Positions 51,484-60,967 of a DNA stretch of 64,000 nucleotides are shown here, piece after piece. The notes beneath the pieces were generated by a model. That model was not told the DNA's origin. It ran no database searches and saw only the letters and a list, made by a program, of their open reading frames with translations. Origin of the DNA: Anthropogastromicrobium sp052273485. GTDB lineage: Bacteria > Bacillota > Clostridia > Lachnospirales > Lachnospiraceae. Every line of letters begins with the position of its first letter. Positions within the stretch are counted from its first letter, which is position 1. The stretch spans positions 7,764-71,763 of the forward strand of contig DAVZID010000009.1 in the NCBI GenBank assembly GCA_052273485.1, read 5' to 3'. The translations under genes were made by a program, and so were the position numbers.

Positions 51484-53202
51484 ATGATAAAAAAAATTCT
51501 TCGTGTTTTTGTTTCCTGTTTTTTTATTCTGATTAGCATTGGTGCCTACGGCTGCGCGAAGCAGCCGCCAATCACCTTCTCTTCTATATTAACTATCCAG
51601 GCAGATGAATCCGGAGACCGCACGATGACGGTTACTGCAAATAAAAAGACATTACAGAAGCTTTTTCACAACAGCAATTTTTCCTTTCAAAGCTTTGTCA
51701 CGGCAAACTGCCCAAAGGAACTTGAGTGGAACTATGTCGAAACTGCTTCCGCCTATGAACTGGCATTCGTTCTCTCCTTTGATTCATTGGATGAATATTT
51801 GGAAAAGATCGCTTCTTTAACTGGAATTGAAGATTTTTCCACCATTTCCCGCCCGCAGGTCGGTGTAAAGACTGGCTTTACCTTATCTGAACCGGACGAT
51901 GTGATGGCAGTCTTTACCTGGTTTACGGATGCTTTGCAAGAGCGAACTGGGTTAAGCGATACCGATCTTTCCGTCTATCTCTCCCAGCAGACAAATGAGC
52001 TAATCTATAACGGCCGAAGCTACAAGAGTGAAAATGGTACGCTTGTCTGTGATGCTGAAACCATTCTGGACGCTAAGCGAATCGACATTCTGACTGCGCT
52101 CTCGCTCAATGAATGGAATCGCACGATCTATATCATCTTCCCGGACGAGTTAAAGGATAATGCTTCAAACGTAAAAAGTTATTTGAATGCCATCGTTCCT
52201 GATGGAATGGATGCCGTCTGGAATGACGACACGACTTGGAAGCTGACATTCCATGCCGACAGCTTTACTGATTTGTGCGTACAGACAAATCAGCTATTTC
52301 AGTCCTCAAGCAAATCGCTCGCAACGGAATCAATCATTGCCGAAAACGCGATGCGCATTGTCCAATCCTACACGGAGCCATTTCAGTTTTCCTTCTTTGT
52401 ACCGGATTCTGGCACAGCACGAGCGCGCTATTTTTACAGCACCGATACAAACGCTTCTCTTGCTGTATATGATGAAGATCGAAACAAGCAGGAGCTTCCC
52501 TCTACACGCGATGGCTACGATGGCTATGTCTGTCTGTTTGATGACCTTGTTGACGGCGGTTGTACCTACAACTACGATGCGGTTTTTCAGTATCAGCCAC
52601 AGCAAATCACCGTTACCAATCAGGTCAAATCAATCCAGCTTTTGACACGCACGATTGCACTCTCGCTCGGTGAGGTGCCAAAGCTTCACCAGCAACTAAT
52701 CACGGATACCGTATGGCATAGCGCTAGTAAGTTCGGTACCGTTTCTTCCAAGACAGATGATGAAAGCCACCTGACTTTGTTTTTTACGCAAACAGGCACA
52801 CCATCCTTTCTTGCAAACGGCTTTAAAGCGGTATTTGGCGGCAAGGAAACGCTTGACTATTGCTCGGAGACAACAGCACTTTTTCAGCCACAGCATATCT
52901 ACCGTTTTACGGAAAACCTGGACTTTTCAAATTTTCTTGTGCAGCCAGACACCACACTCATCACGTTACATGTGCAGCTGCCAGCTAGTACGGCGATTGT
53001 ATCCGACTCACTTGAAAGCAATTTAACAAACGAATCATCCATTTCAGGTGCGGTCTACTCTGCCAAAACGGCTAATCCGACATTGACTGTCACGATGACC
53101 CTGTCTCAACCAAATGCCGCATACTATCTATGTCTGTTCTCACTTCTTATCATCGTGAGCGCAATTCTTTTTTCGATATACAAAGGGCTCAGCCACCGCT
53201 AA
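51484..53202 (+). CDS. Putative lipoprotein with C-terminal anchor
   Basis: A 572-residue protein that I do not recognise. An N-terminal hydrophobic segment ends in ISIGAYGCAKQ, an imperfect lipobox with Cys24. The body is beta-rich and polar, with repeated patterns like LTIQADESGDRTMTVT, in the style of LppM/DUF3153 proteins. The C-terminus has one membrane helix (about 545-567) and the short basic tail IYKGLSHR. So it may be tethered at both ends outside the cell. It begins 23 bp after the DtxR-type gene with no good ribosome site at ATG 51484. A terminator overlaps its 3' end. Confidence 0.65.
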   Translation: MIKKILRVFVSCFFILISIGAYGCAKQPPITFSSILTIQADESGDRTMTVTANKKTLQKLFHNSNFSFQSFVTANCPKELEWNYVETASAYELAFVLSFDSLDEYLEKIASLTGIEDFSTISRPQVGVKTGFTLSEPDDVMAVFTWFTDALQERTGLSDTDLSVYLSQQTNELIYNGRSYKSENGTLVCDAETILDAKRIDILTALSLNEWNRTIYIIFPDELKDNASNVKSYLNAIVPDGMDAVWNDDTTWKLTFHADSFTDLCVQTNQLFQSSSKSLATESIIAENAMRIVQSYTEPFQFSFFVPDSGTARARYFYSTDTNASLAVYDEDRNKQELPSTRDGYDGYVCLFDDLVDGGCTYNYDAVFQYQPQQITVTNQVKSIQLLTRTIALSLGEVPKLHQQLITDTVWHSASKFGTVSSKTDDESHLTLFFTQTGTPSFLANGFKAVFGGKETLDYCSETTALFQPQHIYRFTENLDFSNFLVQPDTTLITLHVQLPASTAIVSDSLESNLTNESSISGAVYSAKTANPTLTVTMTLSQPNAAYYLCLFSLLIIVSAILFSIYKGLSHR

Positions 53203-53226
53203 GCGCGGCGCTGAGCCTTTTCTTTT
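53185..53226 (+). terminator. Terminator overlapping the lipoprotein stop codon
   Basis: GGCTCAGC and GCTGAGCC arms (about 53186-53193 and 53210-53217) enclose the stop codon at 53200-53202 and are followed by TTTTCTTTTTC on the plus strand. Confidence 0.75.
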
Positions 53227-53297
53227 TCGTTTTTCATTCCCTTGCGACAATTCAATTCCTGTTTCGAAAGCAGTTTCGGATTTTTCTACTCCGCTAC

Positions 53298-54176
53298 TTA
53301 TTTTGCAGCAGCAAGTGCATCCAGTCCCAGTTTTGCACAGCCAAGGATTCCCTGGTTGTCATTCAAGCTTGGAAGCACGATATAATTCTCGATATCTGCC
53401 AGTTCATCCGTATCAATGTATTTGTTTACCATGCGAAGCGTTTCCTTGCGGATCAGATCCATTACCTGTGTCTGATGCATAACGCCACCACCAAGTACAA
53501 TGCGCTCTGGTGAAAGCAGCATAATCATATCAACGAGTCCCTGTGCCACGTAATACGCCTCTAATTCCCAGACTTCCTTCTTGTCAGACAGTTCATAAGC
53601 CTTCTTGCCCCAGCGCTCTTCGATCGCCGGACCACTTGCCATACCCTCTAAGCATCTGCCGTGATACGGGCATTTCCCCTTGTAGGTATCATTTGGATGC
53701 GGCGCCACTAAGATATGACCACCCTCCGGGTGCTGCATACCATGAAGCATCTTTCCGTCTACGATCACACCTGCACCGATTCCGGTTCCGACTGTAATGT
53801 AAATGCTGTTCTTTAATCCCTTCGTAATGCCCCAGGTAGCTTCACCGAGTGCTGCTGCATTGACATCGGTATCAAATCCAACTGGAATCTGCAGTGCCTT
53901 CTTAAACTCATCGAGTACCGGATACCATCTCCATGCAAGCTTTGGTGTGTTACCCACGCAGCCGTACTTTGGAGAACTTTCATTTAAAATTACAGGGCCA
54001 AAAAAGCCGATTCCAAGTGCCTCAACCTGCTGCTCCTTGAAATATGCAATCATCTTTGGCATTGTAATCTCTGGTGCCTCGGTCGGAATCGATACGCGAT
54101 CTAATACCTCGCCATTTTCGTTGCAAACGGCGAGTACCATCTTTGTGCCGCCGCCCTCTAATGCGCCTATTCTCAT
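53298..54176 (-). CDS. ROK family sugar kinase (fructokinase-like)
   Basis: A 292-residue ATP-dependent hexose kinase. N-terminal phosphate loop GALEGGGTKMVLAV, catalytic Asp in GFDTDVNAAALGE, ATP loop VGTGIGAGVIVDGKMLHG and the zinc site HPEGGH...CPYHGRCLEG are all present. The layout matches ScrK/GmuE fructokinases. It is 12 bp downstream of the mannose-6-phosphate isomerase gene, so both probably feed mannose or fructose into fructose 6-phosphate. ATG 54176 follows AAGGAG. Confidence 0.92.
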   Translation of the reverse strand: MRIGALEGGGTKMVLAVCNENGEVLDRVSIPTEAPEITMPKMIAYFKEQQVEALGIGFFGPVILNESSPKYGCVGNTPKLAWRWYPVLDEFKKALQIPVGFDTDVNAAALGEATWGITKGLKNSIYITVGTGIGAGVIVDGKMLHGMQHPEGGHILVAPHPNDTYKGKCPYHGRCLEGMASGPAIEERWGKKAYELSDKKEVWELEAYYVAQGLVDMIMLLSPERIVLGGGVMHQTQVMDLIRKETLRMVNKYIDTDELADIENYIVLPSLNDNQGILGCAKLGLDALAAAK

Positions 54177-54188
54177 TTCTTTTTCTCC

Positions 54189-55133
54189 TTATTTCTCAGT
54201 GGTGATGTAAGAGTAAATCATCATCAGATTCTTACCCTCTGCCTTCATCTTTCCATATCCAGCCGGAACGATTAAATGAGTACCCTTCTTTACTGGAGTG
54301 CCATCAAAATTTCCCTCTCCGTCCAGAACACTGATATCAACAAATGGCTGATCCCAGTCAAACTCGGCACTGCCATTTACAGTTGCCTTGCATACGGTGT
54401 AGCATGGGCAGCTGACAAGCTTCTTGGCCTCTGCACCTGCAATATCAAGCTTTTCATGTTCTGCGGTCGCCGGCTCAAATGGAGCCTTGATTACGTCGAT
54501 GCTCTGCTGTACATGAAGTGCTCTCGGCTTTCCATCCTGAAGACGATCATAATCGTATACGCGGTAGGTAATATCGCTGTTTTGCTGAGTCTCAAGGATC
54601 AAGGTACCAGCCTTGATTGCATGAACGCAGCCTGGATTGATCTGGAAAAAATCGCCTTTCTTTACTGGAATCTCACGGATAAACTCTTTCCAACGCTTAC
54701 CGCGGATCATCTCTTCTACTTCCTCATGGTTCTTTGCATTGTGGCCGATGACAATAGTGCCGCCTTCCTTTGCATCCAAAATATACCAGCACTCCATCTT
54801 TCCAAGAGAGCCATTCTCATGCTCTGCTGCATATGCATCATCTGGATGAACCTGAATGCTTAAATCTGCCTTTGCATCAATAATCTTTATTAAAAGCGGG
54901 AAACGATCTCCCTGCACATTTCCAAATAATTCTCTGTGATTCTCCCACAGCCAGCTTAAGGTCTTGCCTTTATACTCGGTATTTGCCAGTGTACAATCTC
55001 CATGCGGATGTGCGCTGATTGCCCAGCACTCTCCTGTATTATCTCCCGGAATGTCATAACCAAAATCATCTTTTAAACGGCTTCCGCCCCAGATCATCTG
55101 CTTAAATACTGGCTCCAGCAATAAAAGTTCCAT
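54189..55133 (-). CDS. manA: Mannose-6-phosphate isomerase, class I
   Basis: A 314-residue zinc-dependent cupin isomerase interconverting mannose 6-phosphate and fructose 6-phosphate. Zinc ligands are visible in LSIQVHPDDAYA (Gln and His), KMECWYIL (Glu) and NPGCVHAIKAG (His). The catalytic Arg region SDITYRVYDYDR is present. Length matches the short Firmicute class. ATG 55133 follows AGGAGGAACGATT. Confidence 0.95.
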   Translation of the reverse strand: MELLLLEPVFKQMIWGGSRLKDDFGYDIPGDNTGECWAISAHPHGDCTLANTEYKGKTLSWLWENHRELFGNVQGDRFPLLIKIIDAKADLSIQVHPDDAYAAEHENGSLGKMECWYILDAKEGGTIVIGHNAKNHEEVEEMIRGKRWKEFIREIPVKKGDFFQINPGCVHAIKAGTLILETQQNSDITYRVYDYDRLQDGKPRALHVQQSIDVIKAPFEPATAEHEKLDIAGAEAKKLVSCPCYTVCKATVNGSAEFDWDQPFVDISVLDGEGNFDGTPVKKGTHLIVPAGYGKMKAEGKNLMMIYSYITTEK

Positions 55134-55211
55134 AATCGTTCCTCCTTATGCGATACAAAATTCCACTTTTCAATGTATTTTTACATTTTTAAGTGTAATT
55201 TCTTTATGTCC

Positions 55212-55240
55212 AGTATACCGAATCCAGTCGGAAGTTACAA
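55212..55240 (-). promoter_or_regulatory. Promoter of the manA-ROK operon
   Basis: On the minus strand TTGTAA (55240-55235) and TATACT (55217-55212) are 17 bp apart, about 79 bp upstream of manA. Confidence 0.6.
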
Positions 55241-55287
55241 GTGCTATTTTATTCAACTTGTTGTGATTTGTTGACAGGATTCCACCC

Positions 55288-55316
55288 TTGACCACACAAG
55301 CAAAACAGAGTATAGT
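55288..55316 (+). promoter_or_regulatory. Promoter of the thymidine kinase gene
   Basis: TTGACC (55288-55293), 17 bp, TATAGT (55311-55316), about 50 bp upstream of the start codon. Confidence 0.65.
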
Positions 55317-55366
55317 TAAGAGCGACATTACCGGCCGAAACGGTCTTATAGGAGGAAATCGAAAAC

Positions 55367-55939
55367 ATGGCTAAGCTTGTATTTCACTACGGAGCAATGG
55401 GCTCTTCGAAAACTGCGAATGCACTTATGGTTGCATATAATTATGAAGAAAGAGGACAGCACGCTCTAATTTTAAAGCCGGCAACTGACACCCGCGACGG
55501 CGTCCACACCGTTTACTCCCGTATTGGTCTTTCCAACACTTGCCGTCTGATCGACGAATTTCTGGATGAATTCGTGAAAAATCCAGATTGTGTGCGTAAC
55601 TATAACGCGATTATTGTAGACGAGGCTCAGTTTGCCACACCAGAGCAGATTGATCTTTTTTCTGATATCGTGGATACCTATCAGATTCCCGTTTTGTGTT
55701 ATGGACTGCGCGCTGATTTCCAGAATAAATTTTTCCCGGGAAGCCGCCGTCTGATGGAAATTGCCGACGAAATTAAAGAAATTAAAACCATCTGCTGGTG
55801 TGGAAAAAAAGCGACTTGCAATGCCCGCTATGATGATCACGGTATCATAAAAGAAGGCGATCAAGTCGTTCTCGGTGCCAATGACAAATACATTGCTCTG
55901 TGCAGAAAGCACTTCAAGGAGGGGAATCTCGGGAAATGA
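55367..55939 (+). CDS. tdk: Thymidine kinase, type II
   Basis: A 190-residue salvage enzyme that phosphorylates thymidine with ATP. The P-loop is HYGAMGSSKTANAL, Walker B region IIVDEAQF, the lasso/thymidine-binding part CYGLRADFQNKFFPGSR, and a structural zinc site CWCGKKATCNARYDD with C-x-x-H (CRKH). All fit bacterial type II kinases. ATG 55367 follows AGGAGGAAATCGAAAAC. It overlaps the next gene by ATGA. Confidence 0.95.
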   Translation: MAKLVFHYGAMGSSKTANALMVAYNYEERGQHALILKPATDTRDGVHTVYSRIGLSNTCRLIDEFLDEFVKNPDCVRNYNAIIVDEAQFATPEQIDLFSDIVDTYQIPVLCYGLRADFQNKFFPGSRRLMEIADEIKEIKTICWCGKKATCNARYDDHGIIKEGDQVVLGANDKYIALCRKHFKEGNLGK

Positions 55940-56949
55940 TTTATCACCAGGCAAAGGATCCGGATTCCTATCAAAGAATCTTTTATCAGCAGATTGGTCT
56001 AACGCATCGCAATGCTCCTTCGCCGCAAAATGACTGGTCAAATGAAACCATTGGCTCAATCTATACCTATGGAACCATGGATACGATTCAATTTGGCATT
56101 GGCGACTATACAATCCCACAAGATTTTCTTGCGGAATTTCAATATGACACCGAATATTTGCATGCCGGTATTATTTATGAGGGAATTACGTATTCGCTTG
56201 TTGAAAACCAGATGCAACAATCGGCAACACCATCGCCTTTTCTTGCCATTGAGCACGCATGCGGCGGCATCAACTGTTGGAGACGCGGCCAGCACTTTAA
56301 GGGTGTCGAAATTTCAATTGAAATGGAATATTTAAAAAAGACGATTTTTCCATATCTGGGAATTTCCGAAGATTCGCTTGATTTTCTTGTAAAAAATGTC
56401 CGCCATGTCCATCTTCCAAAGGAGTTGACGGACCTGATTTTACAGATTCAGCATCTTCTAGAAGCGCGCACCATGACACCAGAGCTTTTGCTGGCGCTCG
56501 GCACAACGTTCATGGCCTTTCTGATTCGTCCTGACCTCAAACAATTTTTCTTCACGGGTGCCGATGTGATGTCGGAACGCATCTTTGTTGGAAAACGTCA
56601 AATCCACATCCGCCCTGACGATTATAAAAAAATCGTTGCCGCGCATGATCTTCTACGAGATGAAGCAGATTCATTTGTCACAATCTATGCCCTCAGCCAG
56701 ACACTTGGCATTGGCGAACAAAAATTAAAGGCTGGCTTTCAGCAGCTTTACCAGCAGACAATCTGGGATTACGCCAATCAGGTGCGCATGACAAAAGCGG
56801 CTTCTTTATTGAAAAATACGGATAAGACTGTTGACGAAATTGCCAGGCTGACGGGATACCAGAGTCCTGCTGCATTCCGAACAATGTTTAAAAAATGGAG
56901 CCAAACTACCCCAAGGAAGTTTCGCTCCTATTTCTCAGGCACAGAATGA
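55936..56949 (+). CDS. AraC family regulator, PchR/YbtA-like
   Basis: A 337-residue regulator. The N-terminal two thirds resembles the ligand part of PchR/YbtA-type siderophore regulators (GIGDYTIPQDFLAEF, GINCWRRGQHFKGVEISIE). The C-terminal AraC domain is AlSQTLGIGEQKLKAGF-like followed by VDEIARLTGYQSPAAFRTMFKKW and PRKFR. ATG 55936 overlaps the tdk stop, with AAGGAGGGG upstream. Its 3' end overlaps the convergent siderophore ATPase gene by 15 bp. Control of the neighbouring iron operon by a siderophore is the natural guess; its link with tdk may be only transcriptional. Confidence 0.85.
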   Translation: MIYHQAKDPDSYQRIFYQQIGLTHRNAPSPQNDWSNETIGSIYTYGTMDTIQFGIGDYTIPQDFLAEFQYDTEYLHAGIIYEGITYSLVENQMQQSATPSPFLAIEHACGGINCWRRGQHFKGVEISIEMEYLKKTIFPYLGISEDSLDFLVKNVRHVHLPKELTDLILQIQHLLEARTMTPELLLALGTTFMAFLIRPDLKQFFFTGADVMSERIFVGKRQIHIRPDDYKKIVAAHDLLRDEADSFVTIYALSQTLGIGEQKLKAGFQQLYQQTIWDYANQVRMTKAASLLKNTDKTVDEIARLTGYQSPAAFRTMFKKWSQTTPRKFRSYFSGTE

Positions 56950-57759
56950 TTCTTCGTTTTGTGCCTCTTTGTGATAACGCCCCTCTGGTACAATTAATGG
57001 CGTACCCGATACCGGATCTTTTATAATTTGGCAATCTAACCCATAAATTTCTTTCATTCGCTCTCGTGAAATTACCTCAGACGGATGCCCCTGCGCGATC
57101 AGTTTTCCCTTGCTCATGGCAAAAATATGATCGGCATAGCGTGCAGATAAGTTAATATCATGAAGAACCATCAAAATTGTCGTTCCACGTTTCCGATTCA
57201 ATTCCATTAAAAGATCTAGAATTTCTATCTGATAGGCAATATCCAGATACGTGGTTGGCTCATCCAAAAGCAAAATATCCGTCTGCTGTGCGAGCGCAAG
57301 CGCAATCCACACACGCTGACGCTGTCCGCCAGACAACTCGTCCACACAGCGGTCAGCAAGCTCTGTGATGCCCATCATCTCAAGTGCTTCCTCTACCGCT
57401 GCAAAATCTTCCTTTTGCAAACCACCTAGCATCTTTCGATAGGGAAAGCGTCCTCTTGCGACAAGATCGGTCACTTTAATTCCCTCTGGAACAACAGGCG
57501 ACTGCGGCAGAAGACCAAGCGTCTGTGCCATCTGCTTGGATGGAATCGAAAAAATACTCTTTCCATCCAGAAGAATGCTTCCCTGCTCTGGCTTTAATAG
57601 CTTCGCAAAGGTCTTTAGCATTGTGGATTTTCCACATCCATTTGCACCGAGAATAACGCTAATCTTATTTTGTGGAATTGTTATGCTCACATCGGAAACA
57701 ATTCTTTTCCCATCATAGCCTGCTGACAGGGCTTCTGTTGTAAGTTTCTTTTTCTCCAT
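56935..57759 (-). CDS. Iron-siderophore ABC ATPase (FepC/FecE type)
   Basis: About 274 residues. Walker A GANGCGKSTMLKTFA, Q-loop LLPQSPVVPEGIKV, signature ELSGGQRQRVWIALALAQQ, Walker B ILLLDEPTTYLD and H-loop VLHDINLSARYAD are all intact; this is the Fe-siderophore/B12 ATPase class. Last gene of the operon. I start it at ATG 57759 behind GAGGAAAAGAGCT; two earlier in-frame codons lack a ribosome site. Confidence 0.94.
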   Translation of the reverse strand: MEKKKLTTEALSAGYDGKRIVSDVSITIPQNKISVILGANGCGKSTMLKTFAKLLKPEQGSILLDGKSIFSIPSKQMAQTLGLLPQSPVVPEGIKVTDLVARGRFPYRKMLGGLQKEDFAAVEEALEMMGITELADRCVDELSGGQRQRVWIALALAQQTDILLLDEPTTYLDIAYQIEILDLLMELNRKRGTTILMVLHDINLSARYADHIFAMSKGKLIAQGHPSEVISRERMKEIYGLDCQIIKDPVSGTPLIVPEGRYHKEAQNEESFCA

Positions 57760-57849
57760 AGCTCTTTTCCTCATTTTATTGTAACCCAAACCGACCCCGA
57801 GACGAACGGTTTCATCGATAGGGTCTTCGTAATCTACCAGACAACAATG

Positions 57850-58893
57850 TTACACGGTCTCGCTCTTTTTGTTCATGCGAAGCAGCAAATAAATTAGATA
57901 CGGTGCGCCTAAAATTCCCGTCACTACACCGACCGGATAACGCGACGGCAATGCAAACTGACCAATCAAATCCGATGCCAGTACAAGAACGCTTCCAACA
58001 AGTGCAGACGCAAGCATATTGGTTCGCCCGCCTCCGCAAAGGCGCGCTGCAATCGGTCCTGCAAGAAATGCGACTGATGCAATCGGACCAGTAACCGAGG
58101 TGGCAAATGCAACAAGAAGAAGAGAAAGAAGAATCAGTGCCAAGCGAACTACTTTTGACTTTACACCCAGCGTAACCGCATGACTTTCACCCATCTGAAG
58201 CATTGCTAACTGCTTATCTAATAAAAAGATTGCACTTGCAGCGATAATCACAACAACTGCAAGCAACGGTACATTTTCCAGCTTGACACCATTTAAGCTT
58301 CCGGACAGCCAGCGAAGCGCACTCGCCACATCATACTCGGATGCTTTCAGAAGCAGCCATGAGACAATTGCATTTAAAAACGCCTGCATTCCAATTCCAG
58401 TTAGAATCAGGCGTGCATTGGAAAAGCCGCCGCCCTGTGACAAAAGATAAATCAAACAGGAAACAAGAATACCAGATGCCACCGCAAGAAGCGAAACTAT
58501 ACTGTTTGGAAGTTTTAAAACTAAAATACCAAATACAGCTGCCACACTTGCACCAGAGGTAACACCAATGATATCCGGACTGGCAAGTGGATTGCCCAAA
58601 AGCTGCTGAAACGTATTTCCTGCCATGCCAAATGCAAAACCAACTAAAATTGCTGTCAGCATTCTCGGAAGGCGAAGTGTCTTTACCGTAAAGACCGCAC
58701 TGCCCTCTACCTCATTTAATGCATCCCACACTTCCTTTGGTGTATAAACCGTATTTCCATAAAGCATCATAAATACGGCGAGTGCAATCATAATTATCAA
58801 TAGCACAAGTGCAATCACGGTGCTTTTTCTCTGACGTCTGCGATATCCTGCCTCCACAGCCGACATCGAAGAACCATTTTTATTCTTTTTCAC
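57850..58893 (-). CDS. Iron-siderophore ABC permease (FecD type)
   Basis: A 347-residue permease with nine to ten helices, BtuC/FecCD family. Typical segments are LRLPRMLTAILVGFAFGMAGNTFQQLLGNPLASPDIIGVTSGASVAAV and the C-terminal VAFLAGPIAARLCGGGRTNMLASALVG. It starts at GTG 58893, overlapping the other permease (GTGA). The two permeases form the heterodimeric channel. Confidence 0.94.
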   Translation of the reverse strand: MKKNKNGSSMSAVEAGYRRRQRKSTVIALVLLIIMIALAVFMMLYGNTVYTPKEVWDALNEVEGSAVFTVKTLRLPRMLTAILVGFAFGMAGNTFQQLLGNPLASPDIIGVTSGASVAAVFGILVLKLPNSIVSLLAVASGILVSCLIYLLSQGGGFSNARLILTGIGMQAFLNAIVSWLLLKASEYDVASALRWLSGSLNGVKLENVPLLAVVVIIAASAIFLLDKQLAMLQMGESHAVTLGVKSKVVRLALILLSLLLVAFATSVTGPIASVAFLAGPIAARLCGGGRTNMLASALVGSVLVLASDLIGQFALPSRYPVGVVTGILGAPYLIYLLLRMNKKSETV

Positions 58894-59888
58894 AGCGACT
58901 TCACCTTTGCCTTTCTGATAATAAAAATAAAGACAGGCGCTCCAATCAGTGCCGTAACAATTCCCGACTCAAGTTCGCCCGGTCTTCCAAGGATTCGTCC
59001 CATCGTATCGGCAAATAGAAGAAGAATTGCGCCTCCGATTGCTGACATCGGAAGAATTTTTTTCATATCTGGTCCAAGTACCATGCGAAACAGATGAGGA
59101 ACCATCAGACCGACAAAGCTGATCGGACCGGCAAGTGCGGTTGTCGATGCACACAAAAGTACACCGGCAAGAGAAGCAAGACCTCTTGTAAGCGGTACGT
59201 TTAGTCCCAATCCAGTCGCCGCCTCATCGCCAAGTGCCAGCGTATTTAACGGAGCTGCCATGCAAATGCTAACCACAAAGCCGACCACAAAATACGGACA
59301 GAGTAAACGAATATCTGCCCAGCTTGCACCGCCGATGCTTCCCGTCTGCCAGAAACGAAATTGATCCATTACCTGAGTGCTTGGAAGCATGACCGTATTA
59401 ACAAGCGACTGCAATGCTGTACCAGCTGCTGCACCCGCAAGTGCCAGTTTAATTGGTGTGGCACCATTTCCACCGATGGAAGCAAGTCCATAAACAAGAA
59501 TTGCCGTCAGTGCTGCACCCGCAAACGCCAGCCAGATATACTGGTTTCCATTGCTGATATGAAAAAATGCGATTCCACACACAACAAAAAGAGACGCACC
59601 CGTGTTCACACCAAGAATACTCGGATCGGCAATCGGATTTCTTGTCACCGCCTGCATCAATGCACCTGAAACACCAAGAGATGCACCTGCCAAAATGCCA
59701 AACACAGTTCTCGGAAGTCTCGCCTGCACGACATTTCCTTCAAAGCTATCCCCTCCTAAATGGAAAAGACTTTGTATAACAGTGGGAAAGCCCACGGATT
59801 TTGCTCCGCAGGCTATCGATTCCAGTATACAAAATAACAAAACTGCAAGAGATGCAATTACTGTTAATCGAAACCGTCTGTCTCTCAT
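58890..59888 (-). CDS. Iron-siderophore ABC permease (FecC type)
   Basis: A 332-residue BtuC/FecCD permease with about nine helices (QARLPRTVFGILAGASLGVSGALMQAVTRNPIADPSILGVNTGASLFVV; GPISFVGLMVPHLFRMVLGPD). It overlaps the binding protein gene by ATGA and the second permease by GTGA, so all are tightly coupled. Confidence 0.95.
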   Translation of the reverse strand: MRDRRFRLTVIASLAVLLFCILESIACGAKSVGFPTVIQSLFHLGGDSFEGNVVQARLPRTVFGILAGASLGVSGALMQAVTRNPIADPSILGVNTGASLFVVCGIAFFHISNGNQYIWLAFAGAALTAILVYGLASIGGNGATPIKLALAGAAAGTALQSLVNTVMLPSTQVMDQFRFWQTGSIGGASWADIRLLCPYFVVGFVVSICMAAPLNTLALGDEAATGLGLNVPLTRGLASLAGVLLCASTTALAGPISFVGLMVPHLFRMVLGPDMKKILPMSAIGGAILLLFADTMGRILGRPGELESGIVTALIGAPVFIFIIRKAKVKSL

Positions 59889-60967
59889 TTGATGTTCTCC
59901 GCTGCCTTAGCAAACATTTCCAGATACTCATCAATCTCATATGGAATGGAAAGGATAGACGGTGTGGAGGATGCTGCCAGTGCAGAAGTGCTGTCCATCA
60001 CTACAACTGCACCATTTTTAATTGCCGGAATCTGGCTCATCAACTTATCTTCCTGAAGTGTTTCTACCAGATTTTCATCACCGTAGACAACCATCATCTC
60101 AATATCATCTAACTGATCGGCATTCTCACGGCTAACGGTAATGTTGAAATCATTTGTCTCTCCTGCAAGCTTCTGCACACTCTCCGGCAGTGTGAATCCA
60201 AGGTCTAACAGGTAAGCGGCTCTTGGGTCAGTCGGAAGATATACATAAAATGTGCTCAAATCATCTGCACTGATCCAGCAGAATGCGGTCGGGATTCCCT
60301 CAAGCTGTGGATACTCCTCAAGCTTTTCTGCAATCAGATCTTCTACTTCCTTAACCTTCTTCTCGCCCTCTGGCTTCATGCCCATACCTTCTGCATTCTC
60401 GATGGTCTGCTCTCTCCAGCTTGTCTGCCACGGATTCTCCTTATACGGAACAACCGGTGCGATCTGGCTTAACGTATCGTAATCCTCCTGTGTCATTCCA
60501 GAATACGCTGCCAAAATTACGTCTGGATTGCAATCGCTGATCTGCTCAAAGTCTAATCCATCTACATCATCAAAAACAACTGGCTCTTCTACACCGAGAT
60601 CGGCAAATGCCTCATCGGTCCACAGATGCAGCTTATGATCGGTTACCAATCCGTAGTTTGCTGCGGAAACACCAACTGGTGCAACGCCGAGTGCCAATGG
60701 GGTATCCTGATTTCCCCAGCCAACCGTTGCGATACGCTCTGGCTTGCTCTCAATTACCGTCTCTCCAAATGCATGCTCAATCACGATCGGGTAGGTGACC
60801 TCCTCACTGGTCTCCTCCTCGGTCTCTACTTCAGTTGCCTCTTCGCTGCTTGCCTCAGTGGTCTCCTTTGCGCTTTTTGCGTAAGAAACGCCTGCCTGTG
60901 CAAATAAACTCATGCCAGAAACTGCTGTGCAAAGTGTACCCAAAAAAAGTGCCTTCTTGATTCTCAT
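59885..60967 (-). CDS. Iron-siderophore binding protein
   Basis: A 360-residue FepB/FhuD-like (Peripla_BP_2) binding protein and first gene of the iron uptake operon. A signal peptide ends near VSYA (about residue 30); Cys13 lies within the hydrophobic core, so no good lipobox is seen. A Glu/Ser/Thr-rich linker (about 34-58) follows. The binding domain begins YPIVIEHAFGETVIESKPERIATVGWGNQDTPLALGV. ATG 60967 follows AAGGAGGAACATT. The substrate, ferric siderophore or possibly heme or corrinoid, cannot be told; a ferric siderophore fits the operon best. Confidence 0.9.
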   Translation of the reverse strand: MRIKKALFLGTLCTAVSGMSLFAQAGVSYAKSAKETTEASSEEATEVETEEETSEEVTYPIVIEHAFGETVIESKPERIATVGWGNQDTPLALGVAPVGVSAANYGLVTDHKLHLWTDEAFADLGVEEPVVFDDVDGLDFEQISDCNPDVILAAYSGMTQEDYDTLSQIAPVVPYKENPWQTSWREQTIENAEGMGMKPEGEKKVKEVEDLIAEKLEEYPQLEGIPTAFCWISADDLSTFYVYLPTDPRAAYLLDLGFTLPESVQKLAGETNDFNITVSRENADQLDDIEMMVVYGDENLVETLQEDKLMSQIPAIKNGAVVVMDSTSALAASSTPSILSIPYEIDEYLEMFAKAAENIK

